Notes: generated by a model from the letters alone, not told the origin. Positions 7,927-15,988 are shown, counted from the first letter of the stretch. The stretch: DNA of 64,000 nucleotides from JAKFEW01 sp036675505 (GCA_036675505.1 JAKFEW010000141.1:190812-254811), one strand, 5' to 3'. Made by a program: numbers and translations.

Positions 7927-8517
7927 ATGCGTAACAGCCTTCCCAGGGCGATCGGCGCCGCCTGCGCGCTGGTGCTGGCAATCGGCGCCGTGCCGGGTTG
8001 CCGGTTCTTCGACATCGGGAATCCGATTCTGCCCAAGGCGCGCGTCTTCGGCGTGCCGACCCCGACCCTCGTCAACGTCAAGGCCGCGCTCCGGCGCCAG
8101 GACGGAGTCATCGAGGTCAACGCGCCGGACGCGATCATCACGATCCAGTCCTATCCGCGCGACGCCAGCCCCGGCGTGCTGTTCACGGGCTACTCGGCCG
8201 AGTACTTCGACCAGGCCAACAACCCGATCCCGACCCTGGTGCTCACGAAGGTCAACTTCGGCGTGTCGGGTTACCTGCCGCCCGCGAGTGGCGCCGCGCC
8301 CGCGACGGTGTCGATGACCCTGCCGATTTACAACCAGCAGGTTCGTGGCTACGCGATCGACCAGGTTTACTCGTTCGTGCCGGAACCGATCCTCAACCGC
8401 AACCTGATCCACACGATCAACTGCCGGGTGACGCTGTACGGGGACGACGACAATTACAACCCGATCGAGGTCCCTGTGTACGTGCCCATCCGTTTCGAAG
8501 GCTCGATCAGCCAGTAG
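7927..8517 (+). CDS. Lipoprotein of unknown function
   Basis: This 196-residue protein has a type II signal peptide with lipobox VPGC (C25). The mature part is mostly beta strand with few charged residues and repeats of a TLVNVKAALRRQDG / VNFGVSGYLPPAS type, suggesting one or two immunoglobulin-like sandwiches. No family is recognised. ATG 7927 is chosen because it gives a proper signal peptide; GGAGG lies 12 nt upstream, which is rather far. The next gene (paralogue B) begins 10 bp after the stop with AGGAGG in the gap, so the two are co-transcribed and probably work together on the cell surface. Confidence 0.72.
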   Translation: MRNSLPRAIGAACALVLAIGAVPGCRFFDIGNPILPKARVFGVPTPTLVNVKAALRRQDGVIEVNAPDAIITIQSYPRDASPGVLFTGYSAEYFDQANNPIPTLVLTKVNFGVSGYLPPASGAAPATVSMTLPIYNQQVRGYAIDQVYSFVPEPILNRNLIHTINCRVTLYGDDDNYNPIEVPVYVPIRFEGSISQ

Positions 8518-8527
8518 GAGGTTCCCG

Positions 8528-9637
8528 GTGAAGTCCCTGCGATCCATCCTGAGCCTTGTCGCGGCGTGCCTGGTGGCCGTCCCGACCCTGGCTGCGTGCG
8601 ACACGGCCGGCCTCGTCGCGCAGTATCCGCAGCTGGCGCCGATCGTCGGCCCGCGTGCGAAGGCCTCGCCCTTCTTCCTCAGCAAGGGGCATGTGCGTGG
8701 CCGCGTCTTCGGCGCGACCGGCAAGTCGCAGCCGATCGGGCTGGCCTTCGTGACCACCGGCAGCGTCTCGACCTTCTCCGCCAATCCGAAGGACGACGAG
8801 GTCGTCGACGAGGAGGACGCGGTCAAGGACAAGGACAACCTCAGCGTCCTGCACGACTTCGACGGTGAGGAAGGTGCCGGCGGCGACGAGCTCGCCACGC
8901 GCATCATCCGCAAGACGCCGCCCAGCCAGAAGGACGAGGACCGCTACGTCTACCTGCGGCCCGGCGAGTTCTTCCTGGAAGGCGTGCCCGAGGGCAACGC
9001 CACGCTCACCGCGTCCTACGGCAACGTCACCTCGTCGCCCAACCCGGTCACGGTCTACAAGAACACGATCGTCGAGGACGTCTCGCTCAACCTGTTCATC
9101 CCCGAGCCGCTGGTCCAGACGCCGGACGGCACGATCCCCAAGATCGTCGAGTGGTCGAAGCTCGATCCGCCGAACGGCGTGTCGGTCTCGGTCATCAGCA
9201 AGCGCACCACCGACAACAGCGGCCAGATCTTCGTCGAGACGAACGTCACCTACAAGCCGGATCCGCCGGACGTGGCCGTGACCCTCAAGGCGCCCCCCGG
9301 CAGCCCGGGCACGGTGATCCAGGCGTACGAGATCTCATACGAGTACACCACGCCCAACCAGCAGAAGGACGGCAAGCCGCCGATCGTCGTCGGCCCGATC
9401 CTGATCCCCACCCCGCCCCTGATCGTGCCGCCGGCGCAGGAAATCGCCTTCGGCCCGCCGATCATCATCCAGATCCCGATCGGCTCGCGCACCCTGAACG
9501 ACGTGTTCAGCGGCGGCAAGGACGATCAGCCCGGCCTGGTCGTCGCGACCGTCGAGTTCAAGGACGATGGCGGCGTGCCGGTGCCCGGCAAGGACCTCAA
9601 CCCCCTCAAGGTCTCGGTGCCCCTCCGCGCCCTCTAA
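8528..9637 (+). CDS. Lipoprotein, tandem paralogue B (unknown function)
   Basis: The 369-residue protein uses a GTG start at 8528 preceded by AGGAGG. The type II signal peptide ends in lipobox LAAC (C24). It is the close paralogue of the lipoprotein at 6578: the same beta-sandwich body, the same APPGSPG-rich middle and the same ending PLRAL. The signal peptide and the acidic loop around residues 86-117 (DEEDAVKDKDN, then EEGAGGDE) differ. Function is unknown; an outward-facing structural or adhesive role is inference. It is the last gene before a strong GC hairpin. Confidence 0.8.
   Translation: MKSLRSILSLVAACLVAVPTLAACDTAGLVAQYPQLAPIVGPRAKASPFFLSKGHVRGRVFGATGKSQPIGLAFVTTGSVSTFSANPKDDEVVDEEDAVKDKDNLSVLHDFDGEEGAGGDELATRIIRKTPPSQKDEDRYVYLRPGEFFLEGVPEGNATLTASYGNVTSSPNPVTVYKNTIVEDVSLNLFIPEPLVQTPDGTIPKIVEWSKLDPPNGVSVSVISKRTTDNSGQIFVETNVTYKPDPPDVAVTLKAPPGSPGTVIQAYEISYEYTTPNQQKDGKPPIVVGPILIPTPPLIVPPAQEIAFGPPIIIQIPIGSRTLNDVFSGGKDDQPGLVVATVEFKDDGGVPVPGKDLNPLKVSVPLRAL
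8681..9637 (+). repeat. Long direct repeat, copy 2
   Basis: Partner of 6737-7681. Stretches above 100 bp differ by only one or two bases. Confidence 0.8.
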
Positions 9638-9653
9638 GGCGAGGAGAGGTGGG

Positions 9654-9659
9654 TATAAC
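9654..9659 (+). promoter_or_regulatory. Probable -10 (TATAAC) of the GH2 gene
   Basis: GTGGGTATAACC lies 17 nt after the lipoprotein stop codon. The predicted start of transcription (about 9666) falls inside the left arm of the hairpin that follows. Confidence 0.4.
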
Positions 9660-9662
9660 CGC

Positions 9663-9689
9663 AGCGGGCCCGGCTTTGCCGGGCCCGCT
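9663..9689 (+). terminator. Perfect 12-bp GC hairpin between lipoprotein B and GH2 gene
   Basis: AGCGGGCCCGGC, loop TTT, GCCGGGCCCGCT. Only a short TATTT follows. It probably ends the upstream transcript, and may also fold in the leader of the GH2 gene. Confidence 0.55.
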
Positions 9690-9714
9690 GAGCTATTTCC
9701 GAAAGGAGGCGACT

Positions 9715-11850
9715 TTGGAGCCAGTGGTCCTGTCCGGTGCGTGGCAGCTCCGTCCCGTCGAGGACTTTCTGGACGCCTACCCGGACGACGGCGACGACGG
9801 CTGGCACGAGCAGGTGCTGCCGGCCCACTGGCAGGATCTGCCCGCGCTCGAGACCCACACTGGCAAGGTGGTCTACCGCAAGACGTTCCACTTCCAGCCC
9901 GGCGACGGCCAGCCACGCCGGCGCTGGCTGCGGCTGCGCGGCGTGTTCTACCGCTACCGGATCCGCCTGAACGGCGAGCTCGTGGGCGCGGCGGAGGGCT
10001 ACTTCTTCCCGCAGGAGTTCGAGGTCACCTCGCTCCTCAAGCCTGAAAACGAGCTGATCATCGAGGTCGATAGCCCGGTCGAGCGCTCGTGCCTGGAGAA
10101 AGAGACGATCACCGGCGTCTTCGCCCACTGGGACGCGTTGTCGAGCTACAAGTACAACGCGGGCGGGCTGTGGCTGCCGGTCGAGCTGGTTTACCACCCG
10201 GACGTCCACATCGAGCGCGCGCTGCTGCACCTGGATCGCTTCGACGACCAGGCCGCCCACGTGGTGTTGCGCCTCGACCTCAAGGTCTCGGAGCCGGGCG
10301 CCGCGAGCTGGCATGTGACCTTCACGCCGCGTAACTTCGAAGGCGAGCCGCAGAGCTTCGAGGGCAAGGTCGAACTCGCTGATGGCAAGTACGGCTGGCA
10401 GCAGACGATCTCGCTGTCGTCGTACAAGCTCTGGTGGACCCACGACCTCGGCGTGCCACACCTCTACGACGTGACGGTGCGCCTCGACGGGCCGATCGAC
10501 CACCCCGTGAGCTGGCAGGGGACCGTGGGCCTGCGCACCTGGGAGATGCGCGACTACATCGGCTACCTGAACGGCCAGCGGTTGTACGTGAAGGGCAGCA
10601 ACTACCCGCCCAGCGACGCGCGGCTCGCGACCATGACGCTCGACCGCGCGTTGCTCGACATGCGGCTCGCCAAGGATGCGCACATGAACATGCTGCGCGT
10701 GCACGCCCACGTCGACCACCCGGCGGTCTACACCGCCGCCGACGAGGCCGGCGTGCTGCTGTGGCAGGACTTCCCGATGCAGTGGCTGTACGCGAGGAAG
10801 GTGCTGCCCGAGGCGCTGCGCCAGAGCCAGGAGATGGTGCGGTTGCTGCACAACCACCCGTCGATCGTGATCTGGTGCCTGCACAACGAGCCGCTGCACG
10901 TGGACGACACCAGCGTCGAGCCGATGTTGCGGCAGCTCCGGACCTACTGGAGCCTGATCACGAGCTGGAACCGCGACGTCATGGACCACCAGATGGCCAA
11001 GGGCGTGGAGCACCTCGACAAGAGCCGCACCGTGATCCGCTCCTCGGGCGAGATGTGGGTGCCCGGCTGGCTCGAGGGCACCGATGGTCATTACTACTTC
11101 GGCTGGTACATGTCCTACGGCCCGAAGCGCTGGTTCGACATCTGGCGGCGCGTGCTGACGCGCAACCTGAGGTTCGTGACCGAGTTCGGCACCCAGAGCT
11201 TCCCGAACTACGAGAACGCCAGGACCTTCCTGCCGGACGACCTGCGCGGCTCGGACTGGAAGTTCCTCAACCGGCATTACCTGTTGCAGTGGGACCTCAT
11301 GAAGCTCTGGATCGACACGAGCTCCCACGACCTGAAAGACCTGGTCGAGAAGAGCCAGACCTACCAGAGCGAGATCAACCGCTACTACGTCGACCGGCTG
11401 CGCTTCTACAAGTACAAACCGAACGGCGGCTTCCTGAACTTCATGTTCACGGACTCCCAGCCCTGCGTGAGCTGGTCGATCATCGACTACTGGCGCACGC
11501 CGAAGGCGTCGTATTACACGTACCAGCACGCGCTATCGCCGCAGTACGTCTTCTGCCTGACGCCGAAGGACCGCTACAAGCGCGGCAAGACCTACCAGCT
11601 GCCGCTGTACGTCGTGAACGACGCCCACCAGCCCAGGCCCGTGCGGATCCGCGCCGAGATCCTGGCGCCGGACGGGACGGCGGCGGCGCAGCGCGAGCAC
11701 GCGGTGACGCTCGCGCCGGACTGCGAGACCGTGTCGCTCGGGCAGCTCGCGTTCGCGCCGGGGGCTGCGGGGGCGTGGCGGCTGCGCCTGGTGCTGAGCC
11801 AGGAGGGGGCGGCGGACCTCGAGAACGTCTACGACTTGCCAGTAGCCTGA
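9715..11850 (+). CDS. Glycoside hydrolase family 2 protein (beta-mannosidase-like)
   Basis: The 711-residue enzyme shows the GH2 order: N-terminal jelly-roll sugar-binding domain (about 1-160), an immunoglobulin-like domain (160-280), a TIM barrel (280-590) and a C-terminal beta domain. The acid/base is E392 in CLHNEP and the nucleophile E490 in VTEFG, so the active site is complete. LLWQDFPMQW and HNHPSIVIW resemble beta-mannosidases and exo-glucosaminidases more than LacZ, but substrate is not certain. No signal peptide is seen, so it would act in the cytosol on imported oligosaccharides. The start is TTG 9715, chosen because AGGAGG is 5 nt upstream. No sugar transporter or regulator is adjacent. 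Confidence 0.88.
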   Translation: MEPVVLSGAWQLRPVEDFLDAYPDDGDDGWHEQVLPAHWQDLPALETHTGKVVYRKTFHFQPGDGQPRRRWLRLRGVFYRYRIRLNGELVGAAEGYFFPQEFEVTSLLKPENELIIEVDSPVERSCLEKETITGVFAHWDALSSYKYNAGGLWLPVELVYHPDVHIERALLHLDRFDDQAAHVVLRLDLKVSEPGAASWHVTFTPRNFEGEPQSFEGKVELADGKYGWQQTISLSSYKLWWTHDLGVPHLYDVTVRLDGPIDHPVSWQGTVGLRTWEMRDYIGYLNGQRLYVKGSNYPPSDARLATMTLDRALLDMRLAKDAHMNMLRVHAHVDHPAVYTAADEAGVLLWQDFPMQWLYARKVLPEALRQSQEMVRLLHNHPSIVIWCLHNEPLHVDDTSVEPMLRQLRTYWSLITSWNRDVMDHQMAKGVEHLDKSRTVIRSSGEMWVPGWLEGTDGHYYFGWYMSYGPKRWFDIWRRVLTRNLRFVTEFGTQSFPNYENARTFLPDDLRGSDWKFLNRHYLLQWDLMKLWIDTSSHDLKDLVEKSQTYQSEINRYYVDRLRFYKYKPNGGFLNFMFTDSQPCVSWSIIDYWRTPKASYYTYQHALSPQYVFCLTPKDRYKRGKTYQLPLYVVNDAHQPRPVRIRAEILAPDGTAAAQREHAVTLAPDCETVSLGQLAFAPGAAGAWRLRLVLSQEGAADLENVYDLPVA

Positions 11851-11893
11851 GCACCCTTTCGCTCCCCTCGGTGGAGGGGAGCGAAAGGGTGCT
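11850..11893. terminator. Bidirectional terminator with a perfect 20-bp stem
   Basis: The arms 11850-11869 and 11874-11893 are exact reverse complements around a GGTG loop. The stem overlaps the last base of the GH2 stop codon on one side and the RlpA stop codon (11892-11894) on the other, ending both convergent genes. Confidence 0.85.
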
Positions 11894-12764
11894 ACTGCTT
11901 CAGGATGTCGAGGCGAACTTGGCCGACGCCCGAGATGCCGACCGCTCGCGCGGCGGCTGCCGACAGGTCGATCATCCGGCCCGCGACGTAGGGGCCGCGG
12001 TCGTTGATGCGCACCAGGCAGGAGCGGTTGTTGTAGGTGTTCGTGACCAGCAAGATCGTGCCGAAAGGCAGGGTCTTGTGGGCGGCCGTCATCTGGTTCT
12101 GGTCGAACCGCTCGCCGCTCGCGGAGCGCCGGCCGTGGAAGCCGGGGCCGTACCACGAGGCGTGGCCGGTCATCGTGCGGCCCGTGAGCGAGCCGCCGAT
12201 GCCGAGGCCGCCGCGGCTGGCCGTGGAGAACGGCGTGCCGCCCATCGCGGTGCGCAGGTTGTCGAGCCAGCGCAGGGCCAGCATCGCGGGACGCGTGCCG
12301 GCCTGGCCGGCGAGCTTGTCATCCACCGTCAGCAGCGTGTCGCGGCCGGCGAGGATGACGTACTCGCCGTTGCGGCGGCTCGGGGTGATCTTGTCGGCGC
12401 GCAGGCGGCCCGCCGTGTGCGCCTTGTTGAGCGCTTCGGCGATCGCGTTCGCGCGGGTGCCGTCGTCGCCCGGGAGCGAGATGACGCGCTGAATCTTGAG
12501 GTAGACGTCAGCGCGGATCCGACCGCCCTTGTCGAGCGTGACGACCGCGTTGGCGAACTGCGGGTTGCTGCTGACCAGCTCCGCGCCTGCCGGCGCGACC
12601 TTGGCCTGTGCTTCGATGCCGCCTGGCAGGTTTTGGATGAGGACGTTGGGCGCCGTTGCGTAAGGCGAGTCGGGCTCGTAGATTTCGAGGCCGAGGGAGG
12701 GCGCCGCCGTGCCGGTCACGAAGATCGCGGCGAGGATAAGTTTCAATGCGAATTGCTTGAACAT
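11892..12764 (-). CDS. rlpA: RlpA-family septal ring lytic transglycosylase
   Basis: This 290-residue protein has a Sec signal peptide (about residues 1-25, ending near SLGLE). Its C-terminal double-psi beta-barrel carries the RlpA signature: ASWYGPGFHGRRSASGE, TAAHKTLPFGT, and VRINDRGPYVAGRMIDLS. RlpA proteins cleave peptidoglycan glycan strands, often those lacking stem peptides, and act at division septa. A SPOR domain is absent. The roughly 170-residue N-terminal part is unlike Escherichia coli RlpA and is not recognised. Translation starts at ATG 12764, with AAAGGAGT 8 nt upstream. The gene has its own promoter with a long, structured leader. Confidence 0.88.
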   Translation of the reverse strand: MFKQFALKLILAAIFVTGTAAPSLGLEIYEPDSPYATAPNVLIQNLPGGIEAQAKVAPAGAELVSSNPQFANAVVTLDKGGRIRADVYLKIQRVISLPGDDGTRANAIAEALNKAHTAGRLRADKITPSRRNGEYVILAGRDTLLTVDDKLAGQAGTRPAMLALRWLDNLRTAMGGTPFSTASRGGLGIGGSLTGRTMTGHASWYGPGFHGRRSASGERFDQNQMTAAHKTLPFGTILLVTNTYNNRSCLVRINDRGPYVAGRMIDLSAAAARAVGISGVGQVRLDILKQ

Positions 12765-12785
12765 GCCGAATTACTCCTTTCTTCA

Positions 12786-12806
12786 GCGGCGTCCCCCGGA
12801 GGGGCG
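12786..12806 (-). other. Leader hairpin of rlpA
   Basis: In the minus-strand mRNA: GGCGCCCC, TCC, GGGGGACGCC, a near-perfect hairpin about 22 nt before the start codon and just ahead of the Shine-Dalgarno. It might modulate translation. A riboswitch fold was not identified. Confidence 0.35.
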
Positions 12807-12927
12807 CCAGAACCGGGGAGAGGAAGTATGGACCCCGGTCCGAGGCTCGCTTGACCTGGAAATGGCGCAACGAGCGAATTTGGCAGTTCCAGTCCACCCG
12901 AGCGGGCAGGCTATGAATGAGGCCACA

Positions 12928-12956
12928 GGTTAGCATGGGTTCATGACGTACGTCAA
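12928..12956 (-). promoter_or_regulatory. rlpA promoter with palindromic operator over the -35
   Basis: Minus strand: TTGACG (12951-12956), about 18-bp spacer, TAACCT. A perfect 12-bp palindrome TGACGTACGTCA (12944-12955) overlaps the -35, a typical place for a dimeric regulator. The leader would be about 155 nt. The rest of the 332-bp gap 12765-13096 holds only the pilin promoter below. Confidence 0.5.
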
Positions 12957-13063
12957 AGGTGCAGCCATGTCATACGCCTGTGGATCGGCCAAGCATGCGG
13001 CTCCGCGACATCGGTGTCGGCAGTCACGATTTGGCATTATGTTAGCTAACAGCGCGCCAACGC

Positions 13064-13090
13064 TTGCGTACCAGGCCGGCGGGGTATAGT
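13064..13090 (+). promoter_or_regulatory. Promoter of the prepilin operon, leaderless
   Basis: TTGCGT (13064-13069), 15-bp spacer, TATAGT (13085-13090), then 6 nt to the ATG at 13097. Confidence 0.55.
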
Positions 13091-13096
13091 GCAGGC

Positions 13097-13669
13097 ATGT
13101 GGGAGCGAGGAAACGGCCAGGCCGGCGGACAGACCGGCTTCACGCTGATCGAGGTGCTGGTCGCGACGGCGTTGCTGACGATCGGCCTGAGCACGGCGGC
13201 GTTTCTCATGGCGTCTTCCTACGGCACCTACCGCAACCAGAACCGCACGCTCGAGATGAACCACCTGGTCCATGACCAGCTCGAAACGCTCTCGAGCACG
13301 GCCTACGAGACGCTCAAGGACGACATCCGGAAGGCCCGCAACCCTGGCGAGCCGTTCCGTCCCGACCTGCCGGCCCAGCGCGACTTCGAGAAGGCCGTGG
13401 GCAACGGCGTGATCGCCCGCTTCGAGATGGTGCCCCCGCCGCCCGAGAAGGACGAGTACAAGATCATCCGCAAAGGCGACAAGCCGCCCGACGAGTACAT
13501 GGTCAACGCCGGCGCCAAGGTGGTCCACGTCGACGTCTCGATGAAGCTCGAGTACTGGGACCCGGTCTTCGACAAACCGGCGGAGACGGACAAGGGCCTG
13601 GTCCGCGGCACCTACGAGATCGACTGGGGCGGCGCGCGTGATCGCGGCGTCAAGTACTTCGCCCGATGA
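13097..13669 (+). CDS. Type IV prepilin-like protein, PilV/GspI-like minor pilin
   Basis: This 190-residue protein has a class III signal: a short polar leader, then G|FTLIEVLVATALL, with the G/F cleavage site after residue 14, glutamate at position +5 and a hydrophobic helix. Prepilin peptidase would cut it and the helix would pack into a type IV pilus or pseudopilus. The globular part has no recognised domain. ATG 13097 lies 6 nt after a -10 box. The stop overlaps the next start (ATGA), and three prepilin-type genes follow in one operon, as minor pilins usually do. They may form the priming tip complex of a pilus powered by PilT at 20068. Confidence 0.85.
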   Translation: MWERGNGQAGGQTGFTLIEVLVATALLTIGLSTAAFLMASSYGTYRNQNRTLEMNHLVHDQLETLSSTAYETLKDDIRKARNPGEPFRPDLPAQRDFEKAVGNGVIARFEMVPPPPEKDEYKIIRKGDKPPDEYMVNAGAKVVHVDVSMKLEYWDPVFDKPAETDKGLVRGTYEIDWGGARDRGVKYFAR

Positions 13670-14355
13670 GCGTGCGTTCCGCCCGTCCTGGCTTCACCTT
13701 GGTCGAGCTGCTGCTCGCGGCCTCGCTCGGCATCTTCATCACCGGCCTCGCCGTCCAGCACACCTACGAGTTCTTCCGGCTCAAGGCGACGCTCCTCGCG
13801 AAGGCCGAGCTGCGTCACGCCACCCAGCAGATTCAGGAGCGCGTCGGCCAGAAGCTGCGTAGCGCGCTGTACGTCCTCCCCGTGAAGGAGAACGAATACA
13901 TCCTCGTGGTGCCGCAGGACATCGACCGCTGCGGCTACGTCTGCCACATGGACAAGTACGAGCTGCTCTGGTGGCAGGTCGTGCCGGATCCGCTGGCGAG
14001 CGAGCCGCGCGGCTACCTGGCCGAGAAGCGCATCGTCACGCCGGCCTTCGAGCTGCCGGGTGACACCAAGCAGGTCGCCAAGCTCTTCGACGTCTTCCGC
14101 GGCGAGGGCCGCCGGGTGGGTTCATGGGTCGAAGGCGTGCAGATCAGCAACGAGGGCCCCGGCCTCTACCGCACGAAGGTGGCGGTGACGCGCACCATGC
14201 CGCGGCTCAAGGAGCCGGCCCGCATGGTCTATACCGAGCTGATCGCGTCCCGCTCGAAGCCGCGCTTGCAGGGCGTGCCGAAGATCGAGACGCTGCTCGC
14301 GCCGAACGGCAGCCCCAAGGGCACGCCCGAGGCCTTCGGGATCGGCACCCGATGA
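13666..14355 (+). CDS. Type IV prepilin-like protein, PilW/GspJ-like minor pilin
   Basis: The 229-residue product has the leader MSVRSARPG|FTLVELLLAASLGIF, a canonical prepilin cleavage site with glutamate +5. The globular part is larger than in the preceding protein and includes a CGYVC pair (about residues 89-93) that may form a disulfide. Start and stop overlap its neighbours by ATGA on both sides, so the three pilin genes are translationally coupled and probably made in fixed ratio. The assignment to PilW/GspJ rests on order and size only. Confidence 0.82.
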   Translation: MSVRSARPGFTLVELLLAASLGIFITGLAVQHTYEFFRLKATLLAKAELRHATQQIQERVGQKLRSALYVLPVKENEYILVVPQDIDRCGYVCHMDKYELLWWQVVPDPLASEPRGYLAEKRIVTPAFELPGDTKQVAKLFDVFRGEGRRVGSWVEGVQISNEGPGLYRTKVAVTRTMPRLKEPARMVYTELIASRSKPRLQGVPKIETLLAPNGSPKGTPEAFGIGTR

Positions 14356-14933
14356 GCCGCGGTGCGCGCGCGGGCGGGGCGCTCTACCCGGTCCTCCTGT
14401 TGATGGGCGTGTTGGTCTTCCTGGGCGCCATGATCCCGCAGGTGCTCGTCCAGGCGAGCGTCGGCATCAAGCAGGATCGCAGCCGCGATTCGCTCACGGT
14501 GGCGCTGGAGAGCGCGATCGCCTTCGCCGAGGCGCGGCTCAAGAAGGATCTCTCGGACGAGCTCGTGCTCAAGGACGCGGCCCGGATCACGCCCTTCACG
14601 ATCAAGCCGTCCTTCGAGAACCCGGACTTCGGCAAGAAGCGCGCCTACGACTGGGAGGCGCGGCTGCTCAAGACCTCCGTCTTCGATGTGGTGTCGAACG
14701 AGAAGGACCCGGTCAAGACGTTCGTGTACGCCTACCGCCTCCAGGCCAAGGCCTGGAGCACGCGGCCGGACGGCCTGAATCAGGGTTCGGAGGTGAACGG
14801 CCTGATTTCGGTGCGGATCCTCGATGAGAAGAGCAAAGGCGGCGTGTCGATCCGCACGCTCGACGGGGTGAGCTTCGAAACGATGAACGAGGACCGCAAG
14901 AACCTCGTATTCGGCGCGACGCCTGGCCCGTAG
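14352..14933 (+). CDS. PilX/GspK-like minor pilin (atypical leader)
   Basis: This 193-residue protein is the third of the coupled pilin genes. It begins MSRGARAGGALYPVLLLMGVLVFLGAMIP: a short basic leader and one hydrophobic helix, but without the FTLxE prepilin core, as in PilX-type proteins where the region is poorly conserved. It is therefore an N-terminally anchored partner of the minor pilins. The rest has no recognisable domain. The gene ends 9 bp from the convergent sua5-like gene, with a short GGCCC-GTA-GGGCC inverted repeat at the junction. Confidence 0.68.
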   Translation: MSRGARAGGALYPVLLLMGVLVFLGAMIPQVLVQASVGIKQDRSRDSLTVALESAIAFAEARLKKDLSDELVLKDAARITPFTIKPSFENPDFGKKRAYDWEARLLKTSVFDVVSNEKDPVKTFVYAYRLQAKAWSTRPDGLNQGSEVNGLISVRILDEKSKGGVSIRTLDGVSFETMNEDRKNLVFGATPGP

Positions 14934-14942
14934 GGCCGAACC

Positions 14943-15956
14943 TCAGGGCGTAGCGGCGCGGCGCAGGCGATCGTGCACCGCCGCCCAGGCCTCATCCGCA
15001 GGCGGCGCCTCGACGAGCAGGTGGTCGAGCCTCAACTCGTCCAGCGCGTGCAGCGCCGCGTAGAGCTTCGCCCCGTAGGCCGCCGGCTCGCCCGGCATCA
15101 CCTCGAGCGCCAGCCCCACCGGCAGCGCCATGGGCGCGTGGCGCACCATCGCGCCGACCCGCGCGCCGGCCGCGAGCAGCCGCGCCGCCTCCGCCACCAG
15201 GATGTCGCCATCCGGCACCAGCACCAGCCGCGCACGCGGGGCGTAATGGCGCCTGGCCAGGCCCGGGCTCGGCAAGGACGCCGTGCCCGGCTCGATCGCC
15301 AACACCGCGACCTCGCCCAGCACCTCGCGCAGACGCGCGACCGGCAGGCCGCCCAGCCGCAACACGGTGGGCACCGGGCAGGTGAGGTCGAGCACGGTGG
15401 ATTCGAGCCCGACGGTGGCCGGCCCGCCATCGAGGATCAGCACGTCCGCGTCGCGGCCGCCGAAGCCCTTCGCGACATGGTCCGCGGTGGTCGGCGAGAC
15501 GCCCATGTACATGTTGGCGCTCGGCGCCGCGATCGGCAGATCGGCCGCGCGGATCAGCGCGCGGGCCACGGGGTGGGCCGGCACGCGCACGCCGACGGCC
15601 GGCAGGCCGGCCGTGACCGCGAGCGGCAGCTCGGGGCGCCGCGGCAGCACGAGCGTCAGCGGGCCGGGCCAGAACGCCTCGGCCAGCGCTTCGGCGCTCG
15701 CGGGCCAGCTCGCGACCACGCGCGCGGCCATCGACGCGTCAGCGACGTGCACGATCAGCGGGTTGCTCTCCGGGCGGCCCTTCGCGGCGTAGATCCGCGC
15801 TATCGCGGCTTCGTCGAGCGCGTTCGCGCCGAGGCCGTAGACCGTCTCGGTGGGAAAGGCCACCAGGCGACCGCCCCGCAGGGTCGCTGCGGCCTCGGCG
15901 ATCAAGGCGGGATCGGGATCGACCGGAGACACGGTGAGGCGGCGGATGGGCGACAT
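14943..15956 (-). CDS. L-threonylcarbamoyladenylate synthase (Sua5 type)
   Basis: The 337-residue enzyme makes threonylcarbamoyl-AMP from threonine, bicarbonate and ATP for t6A37 tRNA modification. The YrdC domain (about 1-195) has FPTETVYGLG, KGRPESNPLIVHV and APSANMYMGVSPTTADHV; the Sua5 C-terminal domain (about 220-337) is present with SPGLARRHYAPRA. Both domains make it the Sua5 long form. I start at ATG 15956 (MSPIRRL) because TAACAT is 7 nt upstream; an in-frame ATG at 15965 is also possible. The start codon lies inside a 12-bp inverted repeat (15949-15988). It diverges from gene 16063. Confidence 0.9.
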   Translation of the reverse strand: MSPIRRLTVSPVDPDPALIAEAAATLRGGRLVAFPTETVYGLGANALDEAAIARIYAAKGRPESNPLIVHVADASMAARVVASWPASAEALAEAFWPGPLTLVLPRRPELPLAVTAGLPAVGVRVPAHPVARALIRAADLPIAAPSANMYMGVSPTTADHVAKGFGGRDADVLILDGGPATVGLESTVLDLTCPVPTVLRLGGLPVARLREVLGEVAVLAIEPGTASLPSPGLARRHYAPRARLVLVPDGDILVAEAARLLAAGARVGAMVRHAPMALPVGLALEVMPGEPAAYGAKLYAALHALDELRLDHLLVEAPPADEAWAAVHDRLRRAATP

Positions 15957-15988
15957 GCCGTGCATGTTAGCATGAGCGGCATGTCGCC
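15949..15988. promoter_or_regulatory. 12-bp inverted repeat over the sua5 start codon
   Basis: GGCGACATGCCG (15949-15960) and CGGCATGTCGCC (15977-15988) are exact reverse complements, with inner CATG/CATG. The arms contain the start codon (15954-15956) and flank the TAACAT box. It could be an operator, or a start-codon-masking hairpin if transcription starts upstream. Confidence 0.55.

Noticed and set aside
9634..11529. 631-codon antisense frame opposite the GH2 enzyme
   Set aside because: No domain or ribosome site; the sense strand encodes a full GH2 active site.
12765..12935. ydaO (c-di-AMP) riboswitch upstream of rlpA
   Set aside because: Tempting by gene context, but the conserved GACGGGGGAACC and CAGCUAACCUCGU core elements of the family are not seen.
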